Positions 37,749-46,922 of a stretch of 64,000 nt of DNA are shown one piece after another. The translations under genes and the position numbers were made by a program. The notes beneath the pieces were generated by a model. That model ran no database searches. It saw only the letters and a list, made by a program, of their open reading frames with translations, and was not told the DNA's origin. How positions within the stretch are numbered: position 1 is the stretch's first letter; the number at the start of each line of letters is the position of its first letter. Source of the stretch: Parabacteroides timonensis (GTDB lineage Bacteria; Bacteroidota; Bacteroidia; Bacteroidales; Tannerellaceae); assembly GCF_900128505.1 (NCBI RefSeq), contig NZ_LT669940.1:1212883-1276882 (forward strand). Direction: 5' to 3'.

Positions 37749-37784
37749 TATCGATCTTATAATTGTTGTTTATAAAAACTCAGA

Positions 37785-39188
37785 CTATTTGAATCCTTTT
37801 AGCGGCCTCGGTTGTGAAATCCTTAAACAACTGACTATTGCAGCGACAATAGCAAATCCGGTAGCTAAATATAGACAAGCCTGTGTACTGTTGTTGGGAA
37901 CTAAATTGAATATCATGGCAACCAGTGTCGCTCCCAGTGTTTGTCCCAGTAGACGGGCGGTGCCCAGCATCCCGCTTGCTCCGCCACTTCGGTTGGATGG
38001 GGCGGAGGAGATGATAGTGCTGTTGTTGGGTGTCTGGAATAAGCCGAAGCCGGCTCCACAAATAAACAGGCGCCATACTATATCCATATTTGTCGGATTT
38101 TCAGGCAGTATGGCGAGAAGGAAAAGACCGGCTGCAAATACGGTCATGCCGATACCTCCTAATATACCTGCATGGATACGTTCTACCAACCGACCCGCAA
38201 GGGGAGCCATGATCATGGTGGCCAACGGCCAGGGTGTCAGAAGTAAGCCTGTCGTAACATCACTGCGTCCCAGCGAACCCTGCAGGAAAAAGGGGAGGGA
38301 GATCATTGCCAGCATTTGCCCGGTGAAAGAACAGATAGATGTGCCGATCGACATGGAGAAGATCGGGATACGCATCAGGTCGACCGGCAGCAACGGAAAC
38401 TTCTCATGCAGTTGGCGGCGTACAAAGAAATAACCGATCACGAACAATGCAAATATCCCGGCTATGATCAATGTTGTGTTTTCTTTGTGGGCAATACCCT
38501 CTAACGAGAATATAAGCAGACCAAAGGTGACTGCGTTCATCAGACAACTGAGCTTGTCGAAACGGCGTCCGGTTACTTTTACCGGATTGTCAGGCAGGTG
38601 CATCAGTCCGATTGCGAGTGCAGCAATTCCTATCGGGATATTGATGGCAAAAAGCCAATGCCACGAACCCAATGAGAGAATGATTGAAGCGATTGTAGGT
38701 CCGGCAGCAATCGATACGGCAACGACAAGGGCGTTGATACCCATCCCACGACCTAGAAAACGTTTGGGATAGATGATCCGGAGCAGCGCCGTATTCACGC
38801 TTGTGATTGCGGCTGCTCCGAATCCTTGTAAGATACGGGCGGCTGTCAGCATCCAGAATGAATCGGCAAAGGCGCAGATGGCAGACGTGATGCTGAATAG
38901 CAAAATCCCTGATAAGTAAATCTTCCGGTAACCGTAAATGTCTCCCAACGAAGAGAAAGAGAGCAGCGAAATGGTAATAGCCAGCTGATAAGCATTGACT
39001 ACCCAGATCGTTACGGACGGTGAAGTTCCCAGGTCACGGGCGATTGTCGGTAAAGCCACATTGGCGATGGTGCCGTCTATCACAGACATTCCAACTCCCA
39101 GGGCAGTGGCTAAAATAGCCCAGTAACGCTTGGGTAATGGTAATCCGTCGTTCTCATTTACAGATATGGCGCGATTTTGCAATATCAT
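37785..39188 (-). CDS. MFS drug-efflux transporter, DHA2 (EmrB/QacA) type
   Basis: 467-aa inner-membrane protein with about 14 hydrophobic helices. Motif A appears as SLGDIYGYRKIY and motif C-type glycines as SIAAGPTIASIILSLGSWHW. MSVIDGTIANVALPTIARDL in helix 1 is characteristic of DHA2 proton antiporters. Begins 10 bp after the peptidase gene stop, so the two are one transcript. The stop is 37 bp from the last CRISPR repeat on the same strand, with no terminator seen between. Confidence 0.92.
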   Translation of the reverse strand: MILQNRAISVNENDGLPLPKRYWAILATALGVGMSVIDGTIANVALPTIARDLGTSPSVTIWVVNAYQLAITISLLSFSSLGDIYGYRKIYLSGILLFSITSAICAFADSFWMLTAARILQGFGAAAITSVNTALLRIIYPKRFLGRGMGINALVVAVSIAAGPTIASIILSLGSWHWLFAINIPIGIAALAIGLMHLPDNPVKVTGRRFDKLSCLMNAVTFGLLIFSLEGIAHKENTTLIIAGIFALFVIGYFFVRRQLHEKFPLLPVDLMRIPIFSMSIGTSICSFTGQMLAMISLPFFLQGSLGRSDVTTGLLLTPWPLATMIMAPLAGRLVERIHAGILGGIGMTVFAAGLFLLAILPENPTNMDIVWRLFICGAGFGLFQTPNNSTIISSAPSNRSGGASGMLGTARLLGQTLGATLVAMIFNLVPNNSTQACLYLATGFAIVAAIVSCLRISQPRPLKGFK

Positions 39189-39198
39189 TTTATCATAA

Positions 39199-41202
39199 TT
39201 ACTTAATGACTTCTCTTACCGCTTCCAACATCGGTTCGACTGTCAACGGACTGCCGGTTGCCAATATCATCCACTGGTTAGGTGTCAGACATCCCTGCCG
39301 GAAGATACGTTCGACTTCATTGGCGAAATCCTTCCCTTCCAGATACTGGTCGAGTTGAAATTCGATGATCTGTCCGAATGCATAGGCCGATAAATACAGC
39401 GGATAACTGATCATATGGGAGTAAACAGCCAGTACGGTTTCATCTTTTACCCCGAAAACAGGAGCATAATATTTGTTCCATATTTCTTTAGACAATAAGA
39501 TGGTTGCTTCTTTCAGCTGTTCCGCTGTTGCGTCCGGATGGGCATACATCCATTTCCAAACAGAAATATCCAGCATGGAAACACCGCAGATCTCATACAT
39601 ACTCCAAATCTTGTCCAGCACATCCATAGCTTTCTTCTCCGGATTCGGATCGGTGATGCCTAAAATTTCAAGGTCACGTTTTTGGAAAACAAATGCCAGC
39701 GCCTCGGTGAAAGCGGTGTTCGGAACGCCATGCAGCATATAATAATCCACATCATAAAGTGACAATGTCTGTTCCACATTATGCCCAAATTCATGAATGG
39801 CAATGTTATACCCTTTGTAATTCATTCCGGAAGAAGGAATACGGGTGCGAAGGCGCGACTGCTGTCCTTTCATCGAAGCTCCCCAGGCGTGTCCTGAACC
39901 ACGGGCCGCATCTACTGTGATCTTGTCTGCCAGGTAGTTTGCGCGTTCGGCACTGAATCCCAGTTTCATCAGGATATCCGGCAGTTTGTTATCCAGTGCG
40001 GCAGCATCCGGGTAAAGAGCCTGCGTTTGTGCATCCAGCTTCGTTTCATCCAGGTTGCTGCGGGCTTTGAAACCATCGTACCAGATGTCGTAAGCTTCCA
40101 ACTTACGTCCCAGGCGCTTGGAGATCATTTTACCGACTTCTTTCAGTTCGGGGGCAGAAAGAAATTCGTCAAACAGTTTTTCTACATCCTGCAGGGCTAC
40201 TTCCATATCATCATTGAATTTGCGGTCGATATAAGTATTTCCGGTGTATTGGTCGATGCCTTGCATAGCTTTGAAATTGTTGAGCATCTTCTGATAACGC
40301 GTAGTCGATTCGGGTGTCGATTTTACCTCTTTACCGTTTTGTTTGATTGTGTTTGTATATGGATCCCATTCATAGGCTCCTGAATTGATTACTTCAAGAG
40401 GTATATCCTGCGATATGATACGTTTCATCACTTCGTAAACCGTACGTTGCTTATCCAGCCCTTCTTTTCCTTTGTTATAGTTCGCTTTGATCTCGTCACG
40501 CAGATTCCAGTGTGATAACAGGATCATGTCTTGCGGAAACAGCAACTGTCCTTTCTTGTTTGTCACATGCCCCATATAAATATTGTACTGGGAAATATAG
40601 ATATCGGCATCGCTTTCAGCGTTTGAGGCAGCTTGCAGAAGAGAGGCCGGGATGCGTTCCGTGAACAGGTCGCCCATACGTGCGTAAGCCCATGCTTTAC
40701 GGTCGGTTCCGAGTGCTTCCTTTTCTTCAAGGGTGAGATGCGGAAAATTCAGGGCAATGATAAAGGCGATTTTGTTGTTGTACAAGTCATCGTTCAGGTG
40801 AGTGGACGGACTGTACGAACCGAACTTCTCATCGATAGAGAGCAGCGGTCCGTTATCCAGATGCAGGTTTTTCTGCAGGCGCAGGGACATTTCGTTGAAA
40901 TGACCGTAAATGCTTTCCAGGTAATCACTGATTTTAAGAAATGTCTGATACTTTTCTTCCGGATCAGTGATATAATTCGCTTCACAGAAAGCCTGGAAAG
41001 CGGCATCGTCGCCATCGGTTTCCAGCCAGAGACGGGCAACCTGGTTGACCCCTTTTTCAATACCGTTTTTGTTACTGTTGTCTTTGGTGGTTAATGTGTT
41101 GATTGTCGATTGTACGACGGACGGGGCGATAGCCGCTTGTCCGTACAGATACGCTAATGAGCAAATAAGCATGATGCAGATGCGTTTAGTTAGATTTCTC
41201 AT
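39199..41202 (-). CDS. Exported M3-like zinc metallopeptidase
   Basis: 667 aa from ATG 41202, chosen because MRNLTKRICIMLICSLAYLYGQ gives a proper signal peptide; the frame is open 19 codons further up. The zinc site IHEFGHNVEQ (His470, Glu471, His474) is followed about 30 residues later by FTEALAF, giving the third ligand Glu of gluzincins. The helical architecture resembles oligopeptidase/M3 or M2-type peptidases. Likely trims peptides in the periplasm. First gene of a two-gene operon with the MFS pump. Confidence 0.82.
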   Translation of the reverse strand: MRNLTKRICIMLICSLAYLYGQAAIAPSVVQSTINTLTTKDNSNKNGIEKGVNQVARLWLETDGDDAAFQAFCEANYITDPEEKYQTFLKISDYLESIYGHFNEMSLRLQKNLHLDNGPLLSIDEKFGSYSPSTHLNDDLYNNKIAFIIALNFPHLTLEEKEALGTDRKAWAYARMGDLFTERIPASLLQAASNAESDADIYISQYNIYMGHVTNKKGQLLFPQDMILLSHWNLRDEIKANYNKGKEGLDKQRTVYEVMKRIISQDIPLEVINSGAYEWDPYTNTIKQNGKEVKSTPESTTRYQKMLNNFKAMQGIDQYTGNTYIDRKFNDDMEVALQDVEKLFDEFLSAPELKEVGKMISKRLGRKLEAYDIWYDGFKARSNLDETKLDAQTQALYPDAAALDNKLPDILMKLGFSAERANYLADKITVDAARGSGHAWGASMKGQQSRLRTRIPSSGMNYKGYNIAIHEFGHNVEQTLSLYDVDYYMLHGVPNTAFTEALAFVFQKRDLEILGITDPNPEKKAMDVLDKIWSMYEICGVSMLDISVWKWMYAHPDATAEQLKEATILLSKEIWNKYYAPVFGVKDETVLAVYSHMISYPLYLSAYAFGQIIEFQLDQYLEGKDFANEVERIFRQGCLTPNQWMILATGSPLTVEPMLEAVREVIK

Positions 41203-41256
41203 AAGACAGATGTTGTTAAGTTCAAGATCTTTTGCTGCACAAATAAATGTGAAGAA

Positions 41257-41264
41257 CAAATGTA
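41257..41264 (-). promoter_or_regulatory. -7 element for the peptidase-MFS operon
   Basis: Minus-strand TACATTTG fits TAnnTTTG and lies 54 bp upstream of ATG 41202, supporting that start. Confidence 0.5.
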
Positions 41265-41277
41265 GCTATAATATTTG

Positions 41278-41285
41278 TATCTTTG
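41278..41285 (+). promoter_or_regulatory. -7 element for the DUF4923 gene
   Basis: TATCTTTG at 41278-41285 matches TAnnTTTG, 32 bp upstream of ATG 41318. Confidence 0.55.
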
Positions 41286-41317
41286 TACGTTTTTAAAAAG
41301 AGTAAAACTAGAGAAAA

Positions 41318-41938
41318 ATGAAAAAAGTGTGGGGATTAGTGGTTGCTATCAGCATCCTGCTGTCTGTATCCGGTCAGGCATACGGACAATCGTTGAAAGA
41401 CATCTTGAATTCATCTACCGTAAAAGATGCGGTGACTTCTGTAACAGGAGGTAAAAAACTGACGGTAGAAAATCTAACGGGAACCTGGACATATACGAAT
41501 CCGGCTGTCCAGCTGGAAGGAGATAACGCCTTGAAGAATGTAGCTGGAAGTGTGGCTGCCGGTGAACTGGAGAAGAAACTGAAAACATATTGCGCCAAGG
41601 CGGGTATCGTTGAGGGTATGTTCAATTATGTATTCAATAGTGACAGCACATTTACGAATGCGTTGAAGAAGAAAACCTTGAAAGGTACTTTCTCTGTTAA
41701 TCCGGATGAGAAGACGGTTGAGTTGAAATATGCTTTGGGCGGAAAACTGAAAGTGACTACGCTGACAGCTCATGTCGTTATCTCCGGTGATGAGTTGTCC
41801 TTGCTTTTCAATGCCGATAAGTTACTGGATTTTCTATCGAAGATATCTTCTATCTCTGACAATTCCACGTTGAAGTTGGTTAATAAACTGGCCAGTGAAT
41901 ATGAAGGGATGATGTTGGGATTTGAATTGAAGAAATAA
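41318..41938 (+). CDS. DUF4923-family exported protein
   Basis: 206 aa with signal peptide (MKKVWGLVVAISILLSVSGQ, cleavage near AYGQS). The mature part has the lipocalin-like lead LTVENLTGTWTYTNPAVQLE and later a beta-rich domain (STFTNALKKKTLKGTF, then KTVELKYALGGKLKVTTL), matching DUF4923 of Bacteroidales. Role unknown; probably periplasmic. Single-gene unit with its own promoter and terminator. Confidence 0.8.
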   Translation: MKKVWGLVVAISILLSVSGQAYGQSLKDILNSSTVKDAVTSVTGGKKLTVENLTGTWTYTNPAVQLEGDNALKNVAGSVAAGELEKKLKTYCAKAGIVEGMFNYVFNSDSTFTNALKKKTLKGTFSVNPDEKTVELKYALGGKLKVTTLTAHVVISGDELSLLFNADKLLDFLSKISSISDNSTLKLVNKLASEYEGMMLGFELKK

Positions 41939-41976
41939 TTCAGCTTTGGAATTGATCCAAAAGCTGACAAAAGATC

Positions 41977-42030
41977 AAGGCTGAATCGCTTCGCTACTCC
42001 GGTGAAGCTCGTTCAGCCTTATTTTTTTAT
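41977..42030 (+). terminator. Terminator after the DUF4923 gene
   Basis: AAGGCTGAATCGCTTC (from 41977) pairs with GAAGCTCGTTCAGCCTT (42004-42020) with one small internal loop, followed by a long T-rich run. Confidence 0.85.
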
Positions 42031-42698
42031 TTTAAACCGGATAATAACCTGTAAAGCGTCTTTTTCGTCATAATCTTCTGATTCAGGAAACTGACGATAT
42101 ACCCTGTAATGCAAGCTGCAATAAGTGAGCCTTCGCGTATGCCTTCGATCCCCTGTGTAAACATGAGCGAAATTAGTACCGCTAAAGTAACCAATGTAAC
42201 ATCAAAATAAACTTTAAACTTTCCAAATTCCTTGTTATAGCAACGGGAAGCATATTTTACAAACGCTTCGGCACTCATCATTGCCACTTTGGGTTTGATT
42301 TCGAGTACGACGCCGATAGACTGTACGAGGCATCCTACGAGTAGCAATCCCATCGCCATCCCATAGCTGGAAGGCTGTAAATTGCTGGTCAGTATCATAT
42401 TGAAATCTATAAAAGCCGAGAAGATGAATGAAAAAGGTATCTGAAGAAGAATTTCTATTGTATCCTGTCGGCTCCTGTCTTTCCTGATCAGCCAGAATTG
42501 CCCCATGATCAATAAAATATTCACGATAAACGTCCAGGTCCCTAACGAGAAAGGTGTATTAAGACTTAACACATAATTTACACTGGAAATAGGGGTGGTG
42601 CCTAAAGTAGAGCGTACGATCAATACAATACCTACTGCTAAAAAATATAATCCTAAAATAAAAACCGAATACTTTTTTAATAATTCTTTTATCTCCAT
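42027..42698 (-). CDS. YczE/DUF6198-like multi-pass membrane protein
   Basis: 223 aa with five or six hydrophobic helices (e.g. VFILGLYFLAVGIVLIV, AMGLLLVGCLVQSIGVVLE). The N-terminal STLGTTPISSVNYVLS and middle EIKPKVAMMSAEAFV match the YczE/YitT-like membrane family. No transport substrate is established. Its upstream region carries five evenly spaced palindromes (42831-42931). Confidence 0.75.
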   Translation of the reverse strand: MEIKELLKKYSVFILGLYFLAVGIVLIVRSTLGTTPISSVNYVLSLNTPFSLGTWTFIVNILLIMGQFWLIRKDRSRQDTIEILLQIPFSFIFSAFIDFNMILTSNLQPSSYGMAMGLLLVGCLVQSIGVVLEIKPKVAMMSAEAFVKYASRCYNKEFGKFKVYFDVTLVTLAVLISLMFTQGIEGIREGSLIAACITGYIVSFLNQKIMTKKTLYRLLSGLK

Positions 42699-42830
42699 AT
42701 CAAATCTCTATTTGCCTGATCTTTATCTTTTTAGACTTACTGAAAAGATATGCAAATATCCGATTTTTTTACCAGAAAGGGATGACTCTGATGGATAAAT
42801 TAGTATAAAATAGTCAGATGGGAGGTAAAT

Positions 42831-42931
42831 CTCGTTTAAAACGGGCAAAAACTCGTTTTAAACGAGCTTATAGTCCGTTTAAAACGAATAAAAATTCATT
42901 TAAAACGAGTTCCATGCTCGTTTAAAACGAG
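42831..42931. repeat. Five palindromes at 21-22 bp period
   Basis: Copies of the 15-mer CTCGTTTAAAACGAG (perfect or near palindrome) start at 42831, 42852, 42874, 42895 and 42917, periods 21, 22, 21 and 22, i.e. about two helical turns. They lie 130-230 bp upstream of the membrane-protein ATG and just past the helicase stop. The phasing suggests cooperative binding of a dimeric regulator on one DNA face; alternatively a structural intergenic repeat. Confidence 0.8.
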
Positions 42932-42965
42932 TAAATTGACTTTCAAAATTTATTTATACATACTG

Positions 42966-45092
42966 TTATCCTTTACGGAATTCATCAACCAGTTTCAGTA
43001 ATATACTGCCGTAGTTTTCTATGACTTTCTTTCCTATTCCGGGAATAGCCAGCAATTCTCTGGAGTTGGTTGGTAATGTATTTACGATACCCAACAAGGC
43101 TTTCTGTTGCAGGATCGTGTAGGGAGGCAACTCTTTTTCTACGGCCAGCTCGTAACGCCAGTTTCTGATGCTGTTGTAAAGGTCCGGATGTAAGATGTCG
43201 CTGGAAATCTCCACTTTTGCAGTCTGCGATGAGGAACGCTCGGAGCGTTTTTTGGTCGATGCAGGCGGTTCTATCGATGCTTTGGCCTTGGCGGAGAGAT
43301 AGCCAACGACAGAAAAACCGTTCTGGCACGCTTTCAATGTCTCCTGCTTCAGATGTAATTCTTCCGTAAATTTGCCGACCGCATTATTGACGGCTTTCCG
43401 GCTTTCCTTGTTGTCTATTTCGACAGCCGAGTTTTCTTCCAGAGACGTACAAAGGCTATCGATATGCTCTATAAAATAAGTAACACCTTTCCGGATACGT
43501 TCCTGTATCGCTTCGTCTTCCCGGTAATTCGGATTGCCTGTGATCATGCGGGTCAGCTGCTGCTGGAAACGTCCGCTGACCTCTGTTATCACGGAACGGA
43601 AAGCATCCCGGGTATTCGCATATTGCGTGTTGAGTTCCGGATATAGCTTTTGTAAATGTGTATAAACCATATAAGCCGCATATTGCAGCCGTTGCTGGAT
43701 ACTCTCGAAGTTGAAAAGTTCGATAGCCAGTTCCAGGAAATATTCTTGTTGCGCCAGTTCCAGTTGTTCTTTTTGCGGTTGTTTTTCGGCGACGGTAGAG
43801 GAAAATTCCTGTATCCGTAAATCCTTGATCATGGCATTACGGGTAATGGGACTGCTTAAAACCAATCCTTCCAGGGTTTTACACCGGCTAAGGGCAACAT
43901 ACACCTGGCCATGTGAGAAGGCGGCGGAAGCATCGATGATAGCATGATCGAAAGTCAATCCCTGACTTTTATGGATCGTGATTGCCCAGGCTGTTTTCAG
44001 CGGATATTGACTGAAAGTTCCGGCAATCGTCTCTGTGATCTCTTTGGTCTCGGGATTGATCGTATATTTGACGTTGCTCCAGGTTTCTTTTTCAACTTGT
44101 ATCTCGTTCCCGTCTTCTCCGACAACGGTGATTTTGTTCGGGTTGATGAAAACGATCTTACCGATTTTTCCATTGTAATACCGATGTTCGCCGGAAGAAT
44201 CGTTCTTGACAAACATAACCTGGGCACCGCATTTCAATTCCAGGTGCTGATCGGTCGGATAGGAGTATTCGGGAAAGTCATTGTTTATTTCCGCATTGAA
44301 TGTGTACGACTTACCCGGTAATTCCGCCAGTTTACGGTTGTTGAGTTGCTGGGCCTGATAATTATGGGTGGTCAGGGTGATATATCCCTGTCCGTCATCC
44401 GGTGTAAAGTTCGGTATATAGCGTTGGTTCAGACAATGTAATGTGTCGTCATCGAACCTGTTTTCCCTGATGTTATTCAATAGATTGATAAACGAACTGT
44501 CGCTTTGGCGATATACCTGTGTCAGTTCGATGCAGTAGTAATTACTTTCCCGAAGCGCTTTGCTGTCAAAGAAAAAGGTGGAGGGATAATGTTCTTTCAA
44601 TAGATTCCATTCTTCCTCTTTGGCAACCGGCGCCAGCTGTTGCAGGTCGCCGATCAATAACAGCTGTACTCCGCCGAATGGCTTTGTCCGATCTTTATAA
44701 CGGCAAAGGACATCGCTGATAGCATCCAGCAGGTCGGCCCGTACCATACTGACTTCGTCTATCACGAGTAAATCCATACTCCGGATGATATTGATCTTAT
44801 CCCGGCTGAATTTATTCATATAGTTGTTACTTTGATTACCTTCTCTGTTAGCGGAAGGAATGTAAGGACCGAAAGGTAACTGAAAAAAAGAATGGATGGT
44901 TACACCTCCTGCGTTTATAGCAGCAACACCGGTAGGGGCGACAATAATCATACGTTTAGGAGAAACTTCTTTTAGTTTTTTCAGAAACGTAGTTTTTCCA
45001 GTTCCGGCTTTTCCTGTCAGAAAGAGGTGCGTTCCTGTGTTCTGTAGGAAGTTGAAGGCCAGGTCAAATTGTTGGTTCATTTGCATGTTCAT
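42966..45092 (-). CDS. Pif1/RecD2-like AAA helicase with C-terminal HRDC domain
   Basis: 708 aa. Walker A GKAGTGKTT near residue 29, motif Ia APTGVAA, Walker B VIDEVSMV, and motifs V/VI in WAITIHKSQGLTFD and YVALSRC identify a 5'-3' superfamily-1B DNA helicase. The C-terminal part (about 640-708; ELPPYTILQQKALLGIVNTL) is an HRDC nucleic-acid-binding domain. The architecture is common in Bacteroidetes and presumably serves replication-fork or recombination repair. Own -7 element upstream at 45116-45123. Confidence 0.92.
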   Translation of the reverse strand: MNMQMNQQFDLAFNFLQNTGTHLFLTGKAGTGKTTFLKKLKEVSPKRMIIVAPTGVAAINAGGVTIHSFFQLPFGPYIPSANREGNQSNNYMNKFSRDKINIIRSMDLLVIDEVSMVRADLLDAISDVLCRYKDRTKPFGGVQLLLIGDLQQLAPVAKEEEWNLLKEHYPSTFFFDSKALRESNYYCIELTQVYRQSDSSFINLLNNIRENRFDDDTLHCLNQRYIPNFTPDDGQGYITLTTHNYQAQQLNNRKLAELPGKSYTFNAEINNDFPEYSYPTDQHLELKCGAQVMFVKNDSSGEHRYYNGKIGKIVFINPNKITVVGEDGNEIQVEKETWSNVKYTINPETKEITETIAGTFSQYPLKTAWAITIHKSQGLTFDHAIIDASAAFSHGQVYVALSRCKTLEGLVLSSPITRNAMIKDLRIQEFSSTVAEKQPQKEQLELAQQEYFLELAIELFNFESIQQRLQYAAYMVYTHLQKLYPELNTQYANTRDAFRSVITEVSGRFQQQLTRMITGNPNYREDEAIQERIRKGVTYFIEHIDSLCTSLEENSAVEIDNKESRKAVNNAVGKFTEELHLKQETLKACQNGFSVVGYLSAKAKASIEPPASTKKRSERSSSQTAKVEISSDILHPDLYNSIRNWRYELAVEKELPPYTILQQKALLGIVNTLPTNSRELLAIPGIGKKVIENYGSILLKLVDEFRKG

Positions 45093-45115
45093 AGATCTAT
45101 TGTTTATGGTATCTG

Positions 45116-45123
45116 CAAATATA
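45116..45123 (-). promoter_or_regulatory. -7 element of the helicase gene
   Basis: Minus-strand TATATTTG, 24 bp upstream of ATG 45092. No clear -33 box. Confidence 0.5.
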
Positions 45124-45138
45124 AAATAAAAAAACGTG

Positions 45139-45185
45139 AAAAAGGGTCTTGTCTACCAAAAATCAAGCAGACAAGACCCTTTTTT
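45139..45185 (-). terminator. Terminator of the YidE-like transporter gene
   Basis: AAAAAGGGTCTTGTCT (45139-45154) and AGACAAGACCCTTTTT (45169-45184) form a 16-bp stem with A/T ends on both sides, 15 bp past the stop at 45200. Confidence 0.93.
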
Positions 45186-45199
45186 ATTTATACTTTTTC

Positions 45200-46798
45200 T
45201 TAGACAATCAGATTTGCGATCAACTGAATAGATAAAATCAGGAAAACCATTGCAATAGGGTAAACAGTTGCATAGGCAATACTTGGAGCCGAACTGTCTG
45301 TCATAGAGTCTGCAGCAGCCAGTCCAGGGGTACTGGTCATACCTCCGGCAACTGTACCGATCAGGTCGAGGATATTGATTTTAAATACCCAGTATCCGAA
45401 AATGAGGGCGATGAGCATCGGAACCATGGTTATCGCCATTCCGACCCCGAATAGCGTCCAACCGCTTTCCTGGAAGGTTGATACCAGATTGACACCGGCT
45501 GATGTTCCTACTTCAGCCAGGAATAATAACAATCCCAGCTGACGTAACAACTGGTTGGCGGAACCTGACATAGACCAGACGATCGGTCCGGTTTTTCCGA
45601 TTGCACTTAAAATAAGCGCCACCATCAGGATACCTCCGGTCAGTCCCGGTGAGAAAGAGAATGAGTCGGAAAAGGAGAGATTCAGTTTTCCGAACAATAC
45701 TCCTAATACGATACCTGCTGCGATAGGGAAGAAATCGGTGTCGGAAAGTTTCTTCTCGTCATTACCGAGTACCTGTCCCACTTCTTTCAGGTCTTCCTTT
45801 TCTCCGGCAATCATTAGTTTGTCTCCAAATTTCAGAGTCAGATCCGGTTCGGGAGGAAGGTCGATACCGCTTCGGCGAACACGTGTTACCGTGCAGCTGA
45901 AAGTACTTTGCAGGTTTAAATATCCCAATGTCTTATTTAGTATGTTTTTGTTAGTAACCAGCATAGACTGAAGTTCCTGGGTACTATTAAAAGGTAGATC
46001 TTCCTTGATGCGTTCACCTACTAATATTTCCAGTTGCTCCAATGACTTATCGTTTCCGACGGCCTTGATCAGGTCTCCTTCTTTTAAAACCGTATTAGCT
46101 GTAGGGATGGATGTTTTTTCATTGTGTTTGATGCGGGAAACAACAGCACCTGTCATGCTGCGCAGTTGCAATTGAGCCAGTGTCTTATCACAGATATTGC
46201 TGTTGACAATACGGAATGCGGCAGTATGGAGTGGGGGATATTTGCTTTTTCGTTTGGCTTCCAGTGCCTGTGCTTCGGCATTCAAATCGATACGGAGTAT
46301 TTTGGGTAATAATTTGATAAATAAAATCACACCGATCACGCCGAAAGGATAGGCAATACCATAGGCGATAGAGGCTGAAGATGATTGGGTGGAATCGATT
46401 GCTACTGCCAAACCGGGTGTACTGGTCAGTGCTCCGGCAATCAGTCCGACGATACTCGGGGTATCGATTCCAAGGGCATATTTAAAAATGATTCCTGTCA
46501 GACTGGCTGATCCGATGATAAGCAAGGTAAGGAGAATCAGTGTTTTACCCTTTGAGCGGAAAGAGTCGAAGAATCCGGGTCCCGCTTGAATGCCGATAGT
46601 GAAAATGAATAGTACCAGTCCGAAGTTACCTAATTCTTTGGGGATGATTACTCCGAAGTGCCCGAACAGAAGTGCAATAAAAATAACGGCAGAAACGTCT
46701 AGTGAAAGTCCTTTGATCTGTATCCTGCCCAGAATAAATCCTAATGCAACGATCAGAAACAAAGAAAAATAAGACGATTGAAGCAATGTTTCAAACAT
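45200..46798 (-). CDS. YidE/AspT-type transporter with two RCK_C domains
   Basis: 532-aa membrane protein. ATG 46798 (MFETLLQSSYFSLFLIVALG) is preferred because the upstream ATG at 46834 overlaps the promoter -7 box. Two halves of about five helices each carry the repeated signature GALTSTPGLAVAIDSTQ and GGMTSTPGLAAADSM, flanking two cytosolic TrkA-C/RCK_C domains (about 195-360). Family members include the aspartate:alanine exchanger AspT; the substrate here is unknown. Confidence 0.88.
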   Translation of the reverse strand: MFETLLQSSYFSLFLIVALGFILGRIQIKGLSLDVSAVIFIALLFGHFGVIIPKELGNFGLVLFIFTIGIQAGPGFFDSFRSKGKTLILLTLLIIGSASLTGIIFKYALGIDTPSIVGLIAGALTSTPGLAVAIDSTQSSSASIAYGIAYPFGVIGVILFIKLLPKILRIDLNAEAQALEAKRKSKYPPLHTAAFRIVNSNICDKTLAQLQLRSMTGAVVSRIKHNEKTSIPTANTVLKEGDLIKAVGNDKSLEQLEILVGERIKEDLPFNSTQELQSMLVTNKNILNKTLGYLNLQSTFSCTVTRVRRSGIDLPPEPDLTLKFGDKLMIAGEKEDLKEVGQVLGNDEKKLSDTDFFPIAAGIVLGVLFGKLNLSFSDSFSFSPGLTGGILMVALILSAIGKTGPIVWSMSGSANQLLRQLGLLLFLAEVGTSAGVNLVSTFQESGWTLFGVGMAITMVPMLIALIFGYWVFKINILDLIGTVAGGMTSTPGLAAADSMTDSSAPSIAYATVYPIAMVFLILSIQLIANLIV

Positions 46799-46831
46799 GT
46801 CAAATAGTTTTATTGTGTAGATTTGAGAGTG

Positions 46832-46862
46832 CAAAAGTACACTTTTTTAGACGTATAGGCAA
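46832..46862 (-). promoter_or_regulatory. Promoter of the YidE-like gene
   Basis: Minus strand TTG (46862-46860), 20 bp, TACTTTTG (46839-46832). Fits TTTG-N19/20-TAnnTTTG and places the start near 46825, upstream of ATG 46798. Confidence 0.7.
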
Positions 46863-46882
46863 TCTCCCGGCGATAATTCTGT

Positions 46883-46890
46883 TACCTTTG
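46883..46890 (+). promoter_or_regulatory. -7 element for truA
   Basis: TACCTTTG lies 32 bp upstream of the GTG start of truA; a -33 box is not clear. Confidence 0.5.
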
Positions 46891-46922
46891 CAGCGAATTA
46901 TTAAGAAGTAAATATCCTGCGC

